DNA of 64,000 nt from Robertmurraya korlensis (GCF_023715225.1 NZ_JAMBNS010000004.1:1-64000), one strand, 5' to 3'; positions 15,568 to 24,324 are shown, numbered from the stretch's first letter. Notes: generated from the letters alone by a model not told the origin. A program made the numbers and translations.

Positions 15568-16968
15568 CTCCCATGCTGTTTTAAGTAGGTTAATCCCGAT
15601 GTGAATCTCACGCTCTGTTACACCCCCATATCCGATCAAAACCTTTGGCTTAAGTGGTTGGCTATTACTGTCATAATAAACGGAAGTAGGATACACCCTA
15701 ACACCGACTTTTTCAGCATGAATTAATAATTCGCTTTCGGTCATGGTATTATGTACTTCTAGTAAAATATGTAATCCAGAATCCACTCCGATTACTGTCA
15801 CGTGTTTTCCGAATTTTTCAGTAATAAGAGAGAGCAAGGTGGATTGTTTTCTTCTATAGGTGGTTCGCATTTTCTGTAAATGTCGACTCCAGTGACCTTC
15901 TTTCATAAACAGATACAAAGTTTGTTGGTGCAGTCTTGATACGGTCTGCTTATAAATGGAAAAACGATTTTGATATCTTGAAAGAAGGGGAGTCGGAAGT
16001 ACCATATAGCTAATTCTTAAAGAAGGAATCAATGATTTTGAAAAGGTACCAAGATAAATAACCCTTCCCTGATGATCAAGACCTTGTAGCGAAGGAATGG
16101 GTCTTCCTGTATGGCGAAATTCGCCGTCGTAATCATCCTCAATAATATAACTCCCCGTTTCAGTGGCCCATTTCAATAGCTCCATTCTTCGTGAGATTGG
16201 CATCACCATTCCCAAAGGAAACTGATGCGAGGGGGTCACATACGCTACAGTTGCCTCACTGTTCCATAAATCTTCCATTTTAATACCATCTTGATCTAAA
16301 TTAATTCCGAGAAGCTTGACACCTTGGTCCTTAAATGCCTCCCGCGAGCGGTGAAAGCCTGGATTCTCCATTGCATAAACTCTTTCCCGTCCAATGAGCA
16401 TCGTTAGAAAGGTAACCATATATTGTGTGCCAGCACCAATTAAGATTTGATCAGGTTCACATCTGACTCCACGGGATTGGTATAAATACTTTGCAATTTC
16501 AACGCGAAGAGGAAAGTCCCCTTGCCGTTCGCCACTTAATAAGAGATGGCATTCATCTTCATAAAGGCTTTGCACAGTCAATTTTCGCCACGTAGTAAAC
16601 GGAAACTCATTTAATGCAATGTTTCCGTGGCCAAAATCCACTTTTATGGGATTTGCTTTAGGTACCTTTTGAGGGCTTTCGCAGTTTTCTGTGTGTGCTG
16701 TTTCAAACGGTAGCATATCCATTTCTAGTTCAGTGACAAACAGTCCCTTTCGTGGTTCACTTCTGACATACCCTTCTGCGATTAACTGTTGGTATGCTGT
16801 CTCAACGGTTGTTTGGCTTATTCCCAAATGTATAGAAAGTTTTCTTTTTGAAGGCAATTTTGTTTCTGGAGTAAGTCTTCCTTCAACCATTTCCTTTTTG
16901 AAAAAAGAATAAAGCTGTAAGTAAAGTGGCTCCGCATGGTCTGGATTTAAAGTTACTGTAATTTCAAG
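15559..16968 (-). CDS. MocR-family regulator (GntR HTH fused to PLP aminotransferase-like domain)
   Basis: 469 aa. An N-terminal winged-helix GntR domain (about 10-75: EPLYLQLYSFFKKEMVEGRL; LSIHLGISQTTVETAYQQL) is fused to a fold-type I aminotransferase-like domain with the PLP-lysine region GTFSKSLIPSLRISY. MocR proteins regulate vitamin B6, GABA or amino acid genes using PLP as cofactor. TTG at 16968 is chosen because GGAGGGG precedes it; the upstream ATG (16989) lacks a site. It is divergent from the GNAT gene at 17077, its probable target. Confidence 0.88.
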   Translation of the reverse strand, partial: LEITVTLNPDHAEPLYLQLYSFFKKEMVEGRLTPETKLPSKRKLSIHLGISQTTVETAYQQLIAEGYVRSEPRKGLFVTELEMDMLPFETAHTENCESPQKVPKANPIKVDFGHGNIALNEFPFTTWRKLTVQSLYEDECHLLLSGERQGDFPLRVEIAKYLYQSRGVRCEPDQILIGAGTQYMVTFLTMLIGRERVYAMENPGFHRSREAFKDQGVKLLGINLDQDGIKMEDLWNSEATVAYVTPSHQFPLGMVMPISRRMELLKWATETGSYIIEDDYDGEFRHTGRPIPSLQGLDHQGRVIYLGTFSKSLIPSLRISYMVLPTPLLSRYQNRFSIYKQTVSRLHQQTLYLFMKEGHWSRHLQKMRTTYRRKQSTLLSLITEKFGKHVTVIGVDSGLHILLEVHNTMTESELLIHAEKVGVRVYPTSVYYDSNSQPLKPKVLIGYGGVTEREIHIGINLLKTAWELF

Positions 16969-17076
16969 GATATTTTTCCCCTCCTTCATTGAGTCTGGCC
17001 TGGTTAATTATAGCATATCTGACACTTTAGAGAAGGTCAGAATATGAGTAATATAATAAAAAAGGAGGATGTAAAC

Positions 17077-17475
17077 ATGATTACAATACACTATGAAGAA
17101 AGTAAAAAAATTACTGCAGAGATATTGGCAGATGTTTTTAGTAAATCTGGCATTAGAAGACCTGTTGAGGATCTACCTAGACTTCAAAAAATGATCGACC
17201 ATGCAGATATTATCATTACAGCATGGGACGGTGAGACACTTGTAGGAATAGCAAGAGCCATTACTGATTTTAGTTACTGCTGTTATTTATCAGATTTAGC
17301 TGTTGATCGAGATTACCAGAACCAAGGGATTGGAAAAGAACTCGTGAGACGAATTCACGAACGGTTAGGAGAAGAAATTTCTTTAATTCTTTTAGCATCA
17401 CCGATAGCCATGGATTATTACCCGAAAATTGGATTTCATAAAATCCAAAACGGCTATATCATTCCAAGAAAATAG
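17077..17475 (+). CDS. GNAT-family N-acetyltransferase
   Basis: 132 aa. Acetyl-CoA binding motif A is DYQNQGIGKELVRRI, preceded by the strand YLSDLAVDR. ATG 17077 follows AAAGGAGG (17061-17068). The gene lies about 110 bp from and divergent to the MocR regulator, which suggests regulation by it. Acceptor substrate unknown. Confidence 0.87.
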   Translation: MITIHYEESKKITAEILADVFSKSGIRRPVEDLPRLQKMIDHADIIITAWDGETLVGIARAITDFSYCCYLSDLAVDRDYQNQGIGKELVRRIHERLGEEISLILLASPIAMDYYPKIGFHKIQNGYIIPRK

Positions 17476-17572
17476 AAAGAAACAAAATTTAAGGAAATGA
17501 ATGATTCCATGAAGATTTTTGTCGAAATTTGGAATACTGTATAGTAAGAGAATAGAGAAGGGGTGGTCACTT

Positions 17573-18436
17573 ATGAACTATCATTCCGTCTGGTATATTG
17601 CGTTGGTGGCCGCAAGTAGCTTTCTTTTCTTATATACTTACTATAAAAAGAGGAATCAGCCAGTATTCTTATTATTGTTAGCTGCTATTGGGTTCGGTTA
17701 TATCATTGAGGGTGTTATTTATAACTTTCTGCATAGTTACGTATATTACCCACGTTTTCTTACTAATAATCCGACGTATGATAGCAATCTTGGTGCTATT
17801 GCTTCAAATGCCTTTGTCTTACCAGTTATCGCAGTTTTTCTAGCAACCTTTAGAAAGAATTGGAGATGGTCACTATCCTTTTCACTATTGCTTATTGGTA
17901 TTGAATGGTTGTTCGAAGAGCTTGCCATCTATAAACAAAACTGGTGGAGAAATGAGTTTACCTTTTTCGGATTATTATTTGTATATTTTCCAATCATCAA
18001 ATTATTGTACCGATGGTTATTGAATAAACAAGAGGGAATATGCCACTTTTTATTATTGTTCTTGATTGTTAGTCCCATTTTAGGAACGATACATATGCTT
18101 CCTCTTATGTTATTATCCAATCGTTATTACGATTTAGGATGGTATGAAAATGTGTTTCAGGATACCAATGCATTTGCAGCTATTTATTATATATGTACAG
18201 GACTAACTATAACGACCTTAGCAAAATGGAAGATAAGATATAGATGGATTAAACTTATCATTTTAATAATCAGTCTGATTTCTATTACCCGATTATTGAT
18301 ATATATCGGAATTCTACACATTTTTGTTTGGTGGGACCCATATTTTTATATTACATTCCCTGCAATTGTTTTAATATTTGCAGAAAAGGTCAGTAAGATA
18401 TTGGGGAGACGAACCGAATTTCTATCCGAAAAATAG
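17573..18436 (+). CDS. Polytopic membrane protein, unknown function
   Basis: 287 aa with about eight or nine hydrophobic helices, many aromatic residues and short charged loops. ATG 17573 follows GGGGTGG. No catalytic motif is recognised. It resembles in style the CBO0543-type membrane proteins of spore formers, and the next gene appears to be one, but the relationship is a guess. A long hairpin follows. Confidence 0.7.
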   Translation: MNYHSVWYIALVAASSFLFLYTYYKKRNQPVFLLLLAAIGFGYIIEGVIYNFLHSYVYYPRFLTNNPTYDSNLGAIASNAFVLPVIAVFLATFRKNWRWSLSFSLLLIGIEWLFEELAIYKQNWWRNEFTFFGLLFVYFPIIKLLYRWLLNKQEGICHFLLLFLIVSPILGTIHMLPLMLLSNRYYDLGWYENVFQDTNAFAAIYYICTGLTITTLAKWKIRYRWIKLIILIISLISITRLLIYIGILHIFVWWDPYFYITFPAIVLIFAEKVSKILGRRTEFLSEK

Positions 18437-18460
18437 CACAGTGAGTCAACTGTGCTATTT
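18431..18460 (+). terminator. Perfect 12-bp hairpin after the membrane protein gene
   Basis: AAATAGCACAGT (18431-18442) pairs with ACTGTGCTATTT (18449-18460). No long T run follows, so termination is plausible but not certain. Confidence 0.5.
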
Positions 18461-18546
18461 GCTGTGTAAAAGTTCTTTATTATGGAGAAACTCGAAATAT
18501 AGGGGGAACCTCCTAAAAAATGTATGTTAATAGGAGATGCTCGGTC

Positions 18547-19074
18547 ATGGTAAATGCACTCTATGCGTCCATCTGGATTTTTGCGATGTGGAGATGGGGC
18601 GATTGGAGAAATTGGGAAAAATACTACCCAACCATTCTTTTTTTTATCATAGGGGATTTTCTCTATTTGTATTTATTGTCAGATTACTACCCTATGTGGC
18701 GCTATCATCCACCTGAAATTGACAAGCAAGCAGGAATTACGAATACACATATTTCATTATCTATCATGATAATAAAATATCCTGCCACAGCACTCATCTA
18801 TTTATCTAAGTTCCCTGGTACAAGGAGCAAACAGATTTTTTACATTTTAGGTTGGACTTGTTTGTACATGATCAATGAAGGAATCGATTATAATACAGGT
18901 CTCATACAATACTCTAATGGTTGGAGCGTCAAGTGGTCTATTGTATTTAATCTGATAATGTTTACAGTATTATGGGTCCATCACCGCAGGCCAATCCTAG
19001 CATGGGCTATTTCCATTTTATTCATCCTATCATTGTGGCAAATCTTTGATGTTCCCTCCAAGGTATTTCGATAA
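18547..19074 (+). CDS. CBO0543-type membrane protein
   Basis: 175 aa with five or six membrane helices. WRNWEKYYPTILFFIIGDFLYLYLL resembles the conserved WxxYYPTILFFxxGDFLYxYL block of the CBO0543 family found in Bacillus and Clostridium. ATG 18547 follows TAGGAGA by a good spacing; upstream in-frame codons lack a site. Function unknown. Confidence 0.65.
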   Translation: MVNALYASIWIFAMWRWGDWRNWEKYYPTILFFIIGDFLYLYLLSDYYPMWRYHPPEIDKQAGITNTHISLSIMIIKYPATALIYLSKFPGTRSKQIFYILGWTCLYMINEGIDYNTGLIQYSNGWSVKWSIVFNLIMFTVLWVHHRRPILAWAISILFILSLWQIFDVPSKVFR

Positions 19075-19172
19075 AAATACTTTCGGTTTTCACTGGTTAG
19101 ACATTTAAAATGTCGAATTTTGTCCGATATAGAAACTGACAGAGAAAATATCACATCATTGCGGAGAAACAG

Positions 19173-20726
19173 ATGAATATAAGAAAAATCTCTTTACAAT
19201 CAATTATATTATTATTAATAGCATTCGCGATGCTTGGAACATATCTTGGTGTGATGATTTCAAGTATCGTGGTTAGTAAAGAAAATAGAGAAAAAGGCTA
19301 TTTAAGTGAAAATCAGGTGTACGCAGAAAAACTGGCAGACACAACAGATTTACTTTTTCGAAATATGTTGCAAACGCTTAAGGTGAGTGCCGGTTCGATT
19401 TATCCATTGACTCAGAATAATGATCAACTTTATGAAGAGTTAAACCAAGTGTTAAGCTCCACAAACTTTTTTAATTCGGTTTTTTTAGTCGATAAAGAAG
19501 GAAAAATAATTCGCTCAGCCCCACATTTTGATTTAGAAGGAGTAAAGATTGATACGATTGGTGTAAACGAAGCAATTAACAAGAAAATGCCGCTGATCTC
19601 CCAGCCGTATATCAGTAAGGTGACGAATAAACTTATCATACTCATCTCTATACCGGTATTTGATAATAAAGGAGCGTACTTCGGTTTTCTTGGTGGAACG
19701 ATCTACCTAAGTGAAGACAATAGCATCAAAGATACTTTAAGTCTCCATCCGAAGCATGCGGTCGATTCTTATGTGTATGTAGTGGATTCAGAAGGAAATA
19801 TCATCTATCATCCGGAAAGAAATCGAATTGGTGATAATGTATTAGAAAATGGTGCCGTTAAACGTGTTGTAGAGGGTAAAGATGGTAAAATTGAAATAAC
19901 AAACTCGAAAGGAATTAGAATGCTGGCTGGTTATGCACATGTAAAAACGAGCAACTGGGGAATTGTAAGTCAAACTCCTAAGAATTCTTATATGCAACCC
20001 TCTATAGAGTTAATAAAGCAGGTTGGCAAGGTTACTCTTCCGTTTGTAATTTTGGTTTTGTTCATTTCTATTTATCTATTGAAAAAATTTGTACATCCAC
20101 TTCGAGAGTTAGCGCACTATGCTCATCAAGTGGCTGAAAGAACAACGATTAAAAGGCCAGAAATTCCTGAAGGTTATTTTGAAGTGAATGAGTTAAAGCA
20201 CACGATGTTTTTAATGGTAGACCATTATCGAACACAAATTCAAATGTTTGAAAATGAAGCGACACTAGATCCATTAACGGGTTTGTTAAATCGTCGAACT
20301 CTACAAAAGCGTATTCATGAATTTAAAGAGTATTCGATCATACTATTCGATATTGATCATTTTAAAATGGTCAATGATACGTATGGACATTTAATGGGGG
20401 ATGAAGTTTTAAAATTCTTATCGAACCTTATTCGTAAGCAAACAAGAGAATGTGACATTAGTTTCCGTTACGGCGGAGAAGAGTTTTTGATTCTCCTACC
20501 GAATACCTCTATAGAAGAAGCGTACCAAATTGCGGAACGAATAAGGAAAACAACAGAAGAAACAATCAGTCCCATTGGTAAGGCTGTTACAATTTCAGTT
20601 GGTGTAGGAAATATGCCAAATACCGCCAGCCATCACACTGAGTTATTTAATTTGATTGACCAAGCCTTATACCGAGCAAAAGGGAACGGACGAAATCAAA
20701 CAGTGAAGGTGGACGAAGTTAAATAA
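19173..20726 (+). CDS. Cache-sensor diguanylate cyclase
   Basis: 517 aa. A membrane helix (about 8-30), an extracytoplasmic dCache domain (about 35-285: FFNSVFLVDKEGKIIRSAPHFD; YVYVVDSEGNIIYHP), a second helix (about 288-308), a HAMP-like linker, then GGDEF with DPLTGLLNRRTL, DIDHFKMVNDTYGH and the active loop GGEEF at 434-438. RECD five residues before it is an RxxD inhibitory site. An extracellular small-molecule ligand probably controls c-di-GMP synthesis. Monocistronic. Confidence 0.92.
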   Translation: MNIRKISLQSIILLLIAFAMLGTYLGVMISSIVVSKENREKGYLSENQVYAEKLADTTDLLFRNMLQTLKVSAGSIYPLTQNNDQLYEELNQVLSSTNFFNSVFLVDKEGKIIRSAPHFDLEGVKIDTIGVNEAINKKMPLISQPYISKVTNKLIILISIPVFDNKGAYFGFLGGTIYLSEDNSIKDTLSLHPKHAVDSYVYVVDSEGNIIYHPERNRIGDNVLENGAVKRVVEGKDGKIEITNSKGIRMLAGYAHVKTSNWGIVSQTPKNSYMQPSIELIKQVGKVTLPFVILVLFISIYLLKKFVHPLRELAHYAHQVAERTTIKRPEIPEGYFEVNELKHTMFLMVDHYRTQIQMFENEATLDPLTGLLNRRTLQKRIHEFKEYSIILFDIDHFKMVNDTYGHLMGDEVLKFLSNLIRKQTRECDISFRYGGEEFLILLPNTSIEEAYQIAERIRKTTEETISPIGKAVTISVGVGNMPNTASHHTELFNLIDQALYRAKGNGRNQTVKVDEVK

Positions 20727-20904
20727 GAACACAAGACACGCTTGTCTCAAATAAGGGGCAAGCTTCCCTTATTTAGGTTTGCTTCTAATCATACTAGGGA
20801 AAATGTTACTTAAAACACCATACTTTAAAATGACTACTAGGGGATTTACAGAAATTCATTTTTTCGTTAGACTGTGCAGTGTGACAATGAAAGGAGGAAT
20901 ATGT

Positions 20905-21459
20905 ATGGTTAAAGATATTATTCTCGTACTAGTTCTTCAGTTAATTTACGTTCCAACCTTTACACTGAGAACTATTTTCCTAGTAAAAGGGTTGAGAATG
21001 CAGGCAGCATTTCTAGGGTTACTTGAAGCACTCATATACATATTCGGACTATCGATCGTATTTAATGGGGAGCAAAATGTAGTTGTGATGATTGTGTATG
21101 CGATTGGATTTGGATTAGGTATTATCATTGGATCCATGATTGAAGAAGCATTGGCGATTGGATATACAACGCTTCAAGTGATTTTAACCAACAAAAATAT
21201 GAACCTCGTGGATCAGCTTCGTAAAGATGGATATGGCGTGACTGTTTACGAAGGCGAGGGTATTGAAGCCATTCGTTATAAGTTAGAGGTATTAACGAAA
21301 AGGAACCAAGAAGAAGGTTTATACGAAATGATTCAGCAATACGAACCAAATGCATTTATTATTGCCTATGAACCGAAAACATTTAAAGGTGGTTTCTTGC
21401 TGAAGGCAATGAAAAAAAGGAAGAAAATGAAAAAACAAATAGAGGAAAACCACGCCTAG
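20905..21459 (+). CDS. DUF2179 / UPF0316 membrane protein
   Basis: 184 aa. Three N-terminal membrane helices (about 2-82) and a cytosolic DUF2179 domain with YGVTVYEGEGIEAIRYKLEVLTKRNQEEGLYEMI and a basic tail. This matches UPF0316 (B. subtilis YebE-type) proteins. DUF2179 is often linked to ion homeostasis or nucleotide sensing, but function is unproven. ATG 20905 follows AAAGGAGG (20890-20897). A terminator follows. Confidence 0.85.
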   Translation: MVKDIILVLVLQLIYVPTFTLRTIFLVKGLRMQAAFLGLLEALIYIFGLSIVFNGEQNVVVMIVYAIGFGLGIIIGSMIEEALAIGYTTLQVILTNKNMNLVDQLRKDGYGVTVYEGEGIEAIRYKLEVLTKRNQEEGLYEMIQQYEPNAFIIAYEPKTFKGGFLLKAMKKRKKMKKQIEENHA

Positions 21460-21474
21460 ATTATAAAATCGTTT

Positions 21475-21509
21475 AGCCCTTGCATCTTTATATGTAAGGG
21501 TATTTTTTT
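21475..21509 (+). terminator. Terminator after the DUF2179 gene
   Basis: CCCTTGCAT (21477-21485) pairs with ATGTAAGGG (21492-21500, one G-U), followed by TATTTTTTT. Confidence 0.8.
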
Positions 21510-21560
21510 ACAATTTGAAAATATACAATTACACTATAGATAGAAGGGGAGTTGGATTCG

Positions 21561-22196
21561 TTGAAAAAAATTACTTATAAAGAAACGATTTGTTCAGAGG
21601 ATGAACTTCGATCGATGTTGGGGTTTCCAAGTGAACTAGTGAAAAATAAGACCATTTCTATTATTGATGACCATTGTAGAGATTTTATTTCGCAGTCGCC
21701 TTTTTTAGTATTATCCACGTCTGACAAGGAAGGGAATTGTGATGTATCACCGAGGGGAGATTTACCTGGATTTGTCCATATGTTAAATGAAAATCAGTTA
21801 GTCATCCCTGAAAGACCTGGGAACAAGCGAATGGACTCTTTGCGCAATATTTTATCTAACCCTAGGGTGGGCTTGATCTTTTTCATCCCTGGTCTGGGTG
21901 AAACATTGAGGGTAAACGGACATGCTACCCTGATAAAAGATCCGGAAATACTGGAGAGTATGGCGGTAAAGGGGAAGTCGCCGTTAGTAGGTATTGCTGT
22001 TGATGTGGAAGAGTGTTTTATCCATTGTGCAAAAGCATTTATTCGGTCAGGTTTATGGGATCCAACTTCATGGCAGGAGAAAGAATTATTGCCTTCAGTG
22101 GCTACTATCATTTCTGACCATGTGAATTTACCGAATACGACTGCTAAGACGGTAGAAGAAGGACTGAAAGAAAGTTACAAGGAAAGACTTTATTAA
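21561..22196 (+). CDS. Pyridoxamine 5'-phosphate oxidase-like flavin protein
   Basis: 211 aa, split-barrel FMN-binding fold of the MSMEG_1061-like group: FLVLSTSDKEGNCDVSPRGDLPGFV, GNKRMDSLRNILSNPRVGLIFFIPGLGETLRVNGHATL. Such proteins are small FMN- or F420-type oxidoreductases of uncertain substrate. TTG at 21561 is preferred (AGAAGGGGA ten bases upstream); TTG 21552 is too close to that site. It precedes the alarmone synthetase gene, which has its own promoter. Confidence 0.85.
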   Translation: MKKITYKETICSEDELRSMLGFPSELVKNKTISIIDDHCRDFISQSPFLVLSTSDKEGNCDVSPRGDLPGFVHMLNENQLVIPERPGNKRMDSLRNILSNPRVGLIFFIPGLGETLRVNGHATLIKDPEILESMAVKGKSPLVGIAVDVEECFIHCAKAFIRSGLWDPTSWQEKELLPSVATIISDHVNLPNTTAKTVEEGLKESYKERLY

Positions 22197-22229
22197 GATG
22201 TTTTTGAAAATTCGCCCATGTGTATTAAA

Positions 22230-22258
22230 TTGACAAAGATTGTGAAGAGGTGTACATT
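22230..22258 (+). promoter_or_regulatory. SigA-type promoter for the alarmone synthetase
   Basis: TTGACA (22230-22235) and TACATT (22253-22258) with 17-bp spacing. A short inverted repeat TAAC-TCGG-GTTA lies just downstream (22260-22271). Confidence 0.65.
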
Positions 22259-22302
22259 TAACTCGGGTTAAATACTTCTTTCTTAAAGGGTGAATAGAAC
22301 CG

Positions 22303-23052
22303 ATGAGTTCCAATCAAGTACTAGACTTAAAGCTATTAAAAAAGTTTAAAAACGAACTAACAAGATTTATGATGCTTTATCAATTTGGTATTGATGAGTT
22401 AAATACGAAAATTGATATTTTAAAACAGGAATTTCAATATATACATGATTACAGCCCCATTGAACATGTAAAATCTAGAATTAAATCACCAGAAAGTATT
22501 CTTAAAAAGGTACAAAGAAAAAATATAGATTTATCATTACCAAGTATAAAAGAAAATATTAAGGACATTGCGGGAATTCGGATTACCTGCTCCTTTATTT
22601 CTGATATTTTTGAGATAAGTAGAATGCTGGAGAATCAAAGCGATATTGAAGTAGTGGAAAAGAAGGATTATATTAATCATCCGAAACCAAACGGCTATCA
22701 AAGCTTGCACCTAATCGTGAAAATTCCAGTTTTTATGTCCAATGGAATTGAAAATGTATATGTGGAAGTGCAAATTCGTACCATTGGGATGGATTTCTGG
22801 GCAAGTCTTGAACATAAGATATATTATAAATTTGATAACGAAGTTCCCGCTTATTTATCAAAAGAACTGAAAAATGCTGCAGATACAGTAGCAATGTTAG
22901 ACAAAAAAATGGAAGTTTTACATGAAGAAATACGTAAGTTGGATAGCGACGATGATGACATAGAAAATGAGCTTAACCTTTTAAATGCTAGCGGACAAAA
23001 ACTAAATATTCCGAGGGCACTTTTAGAGAGCTTGTCTCATGTTAAAGAGTAG
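22303..23052 (+). CDS. relP: Small alarmone (p)ppGpp synthetase, YwaC/RelP type
   Basis: 249 aa, RelA_SpoT synthetase domain only, with no hydrolase or regulatory domains. Visible motifs are HVKSRIKSPESILKKV, IKDIAGIRITCSFISDIF, YINHPKPNGYQSLHLIV and EVQIRTIGMDFWASLEHKIYYK, the substrate-binding blocks of small alarmone synthetases. It resembles B. subtilis YwaC (SasA/RelP) more than YjbM as I recall them, and its 30-40 residue C-terminal extension (acidic, DSDDDDIENELN) makes it longer than usual. It should transfer pyrophosphate from ATP to GDP/GTP. It converges on a guanylate-kinase-like gene. Confidence 0.9.
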   Translation: MSSNQVLDLKLLKKFKNELTRFMMLYQFGIDELNTKIDILKQEFQYIHDYSPIEHVKSRIKSPESILKKVQRKNIDLSLPSIKENIKDIAGIRITCSFISDIFEISRMLENQSDIEVVEKKDYINHPKPNGYQSLHLIVKIPVFMSNGIENVYVEVQIRTIGMDFWASLEHKIYYKFDNEVPAYLSKELKNAADTVAMLDKKMEVLHEEIRKLDSDDDDIENELNLLNASGQKLNIPRALLESLSHVKE

Positions 23053-23065
23053 CAAAAACAATGAA

Positions 23066-23103
23066 AAAAGGACGATTGAATACATTTCAAATCGTCCTTT
23101 TCT
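23066..23103. terminator. Bidirectional terminator between relP and the guanylate-kinase-like gene
   Basis: AAAGGACGATTGAA pairs with TTCAAATCGTCCTTT (one bulge), followed by TTCTTAT; A-rich sequence on the other side allows use on both strands. Confidence 0.75.
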
Positions 23104-23107
23104 TATA

Positions 23108-23698
23108 TTAATAATCTGTCACAACAAAGTCTCTATCAAGGAAGGCTTCAATTACTTCGCTAATGCGGAAAGAAGTTTGAGGTGAATCATAGTTTTCAAA
23201 TGCATGCTCACAGCTATTTTTATAAGCCATCGTTTCGTCATAATGAGACATATGGCGGTTAATAACGTCCTCGTTGTCCTGACGTTCCTTTTGACGGGAG
23301 ATAACCGTATCACGATCTGCATAAATGAAGAAACGCATAACACGATCCCCATACATTTCCTTTAATTTTTCAGTACCTTCTGGATTGAGTGTCAAATAAA
23401 CTAGATTATGCGATTCAAAGGCTTTAACGATATCTTCCTCACGTATACCGTAATGGAAACCATCAATTTCAACACTCTCAAGGAATTCGCCATTGTCCTC
23501 CATTTTCTTGAAGGTAGCTTCATCAATAAAATGATAATCTTCTCCATTTTGTTCGTAATGACGTGGTGTACGAGTGGTATAGGAAAGAACTGTTTCCATG
23601 TCAAATGCAGTAGCAACCATTTTAGCAATCGTTTTTCTTCCAGAACCATCAGGACCTGTGTAAATAAATAATTTTTCTTTGTCTTTAATTTCGTACAT
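23108..23698 (-). CDS. Guanylate-kinase-like protein with an altered P-loop
   Basis: 196 aa with the fold signatures of guanylate kinase: an N-terminal P-loop, the GMP-binding YTTRTPRHYEQNGEDYHFID block and the FLESVEIDGFHYGI segment. The P-loop reads GPDGSGRKT (15-23) where canonical Gmk has GPSGVGKGT: the catalytic Lys position is Arg and the next residue is Lys. The lid region FIYADRDTVISRQKER keeps Arg residues. It may be an active paralogue, a different nucleotide kinase or a regulatory homologue. AGGAGG precedes the ATG. It is convergent with relP. Confidence 0.8.
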   Translation of the reverse strand: MYEIKDKEKLFIYTGPDGSGRKTIAKMVATAFDMETVLSYTTRTPRHYEQNGEDYHFIDEATFKKMEDNGEFLESVEIDGFHYGIREEDIVKAFESHNLVYLTLNPEGTEKLKEMYGDRVMRFFIYADRDTVISRQKERQDNEDVINRHMSHYDETMAYKNSCEHAFENYDSPQTSFRISEVIEAFLDRDFVVTDY

Positions 23699-23990
23699 AG
23701 ATTACCTCCTGAAAAATATATTTAAAATGTTTCAAACAAAGTAAGAGGATACAAATAAATACCTATATCATACTATTATAACAGAAAAAGCCCTAATTAT
23801 CTGATAACAAATATTTGTAGATTATACATAAGAAGACGACTTTTCGGGGCATTTGGTTGCATCAAATTTAATAATTATGTTAAATATTCTGATAACTTAA
23901 TTTAAGAATGCCAAATTTGAGAGAAAAACGCAAGAAATTAACCTGTTTTTTTGTAAGATAAATTAACAGTATAGTTTGAGATGAGCACAG
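23699..23990. other. AT-rich intergenic region
   Basis: Nearly 300 bp upstream of the guanylate-kinase-like gene (minus strand), very AT-rich. It should contain that gene's promoter. I recognise no RNA gene or coding sequence here. Confidence 0.35.
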
Positions 23991-23993
23991 TCT

Positions 23994-24021
23994 TTGACAC
24001 ATTTACCTTTATTAATAAGAT
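23994..24021 (+). promoter_or_regulatory. SigA-like promoter of the decayed reductase gene
   Basis: TTGACA (23994-23999) and TAAGAT (24016-24021) are 16 bp apart, about 37 bp before the start codon of the pseudogene. Confidence 0.5.
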
Positions 24022-24057
24022 TTACCTATAATTTCAAAAAATTCTGGAGATATTTTT

Positions 24058-24181
24058 ATGTATGATATTTCCATAATTGGTGCAGGTTATTACATCTGGT
24101 GACGGAGCAAGAGTAGCCATTAATGTGATTAACGAGATTAACGGAGAACGCTATGTGGATCATGATGTATTAAAGGCATAA
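24058..24181 (+). pseudogene. Internally deleted FAD-dependent oxidoreductase (thioredoxin-reductase-like)
   Basis: CTGGAGA then ATG at 24058 begin MYDISIIGAG, the FAD-binding N-terminus of a flavoprotein reductase. After ten residues the frame is lost (TGA at 24100-24102), but the +1 frame from 24086 continues ITSGDGARVAINVINEINGE and then YVDHDVLKA to a stop at 24179-24181, matching the last strand and helix of thioredoxin-reductase-like proteins. Some 280 middle codons are missing. Promoter, ribosome site and terminator all survive, so the deletion appears recent or the transcript is kept. Confidence 0.7.
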
Positions 24182-24185
24182 TTTC

Positions 24186-24229
24186 AAAAGGGCAGAAAAG
24201 TGTGTTACTCCACTTTCTGCCCTTTTTTT
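24186..24229 (+). terminator. Terminator of the decayed reductase gene
   Basis: AAAGGGCAGAAAAGTG pairs with CACTTTCTGCCCTTT with one bulged A, followed by T7. Confidence 0.85.
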
Positions 24230-24278
24230 GAATATTTTGATTGTCATAACGTCAAAAAGATCGTATAGTAATAGTTAA

Positions 24279-24293
24279 TGAGAATGATAATCA
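24279..24293. promoter_or_regulatory. Fur box upstream of the ferredoxin/flavodoxin reductase gene
   Basis: TGAGAATGATAATCA matches the 7-1-7 Fur consensus (TGATAAT-N-ATTATCA) at 13 of 15 positions; the flanking sequence ATAACAATTGATTAT continues the AT-rich pattern. It lies 31 bp before the start codon, so iron-regulated repression is likely. Confidence 0.75.
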
Positions 24294-24324
24294 ATAACAA
24301 TTGATTATATAGGAGTGTGTGACA

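Noticed and set aside
17929-18120. Minus-strand ORFs inside the membrane protein gene
   Set aside because: Reverse-frame shadows of a hydrophobic, aromatic-rich gene; no start signals.
23408-23671. Plus-strand 87-codon ORF opposite the guanylate-kinase-like gene
   Set aside because: Entirely antisense to a clear protein family and no ribosome site.
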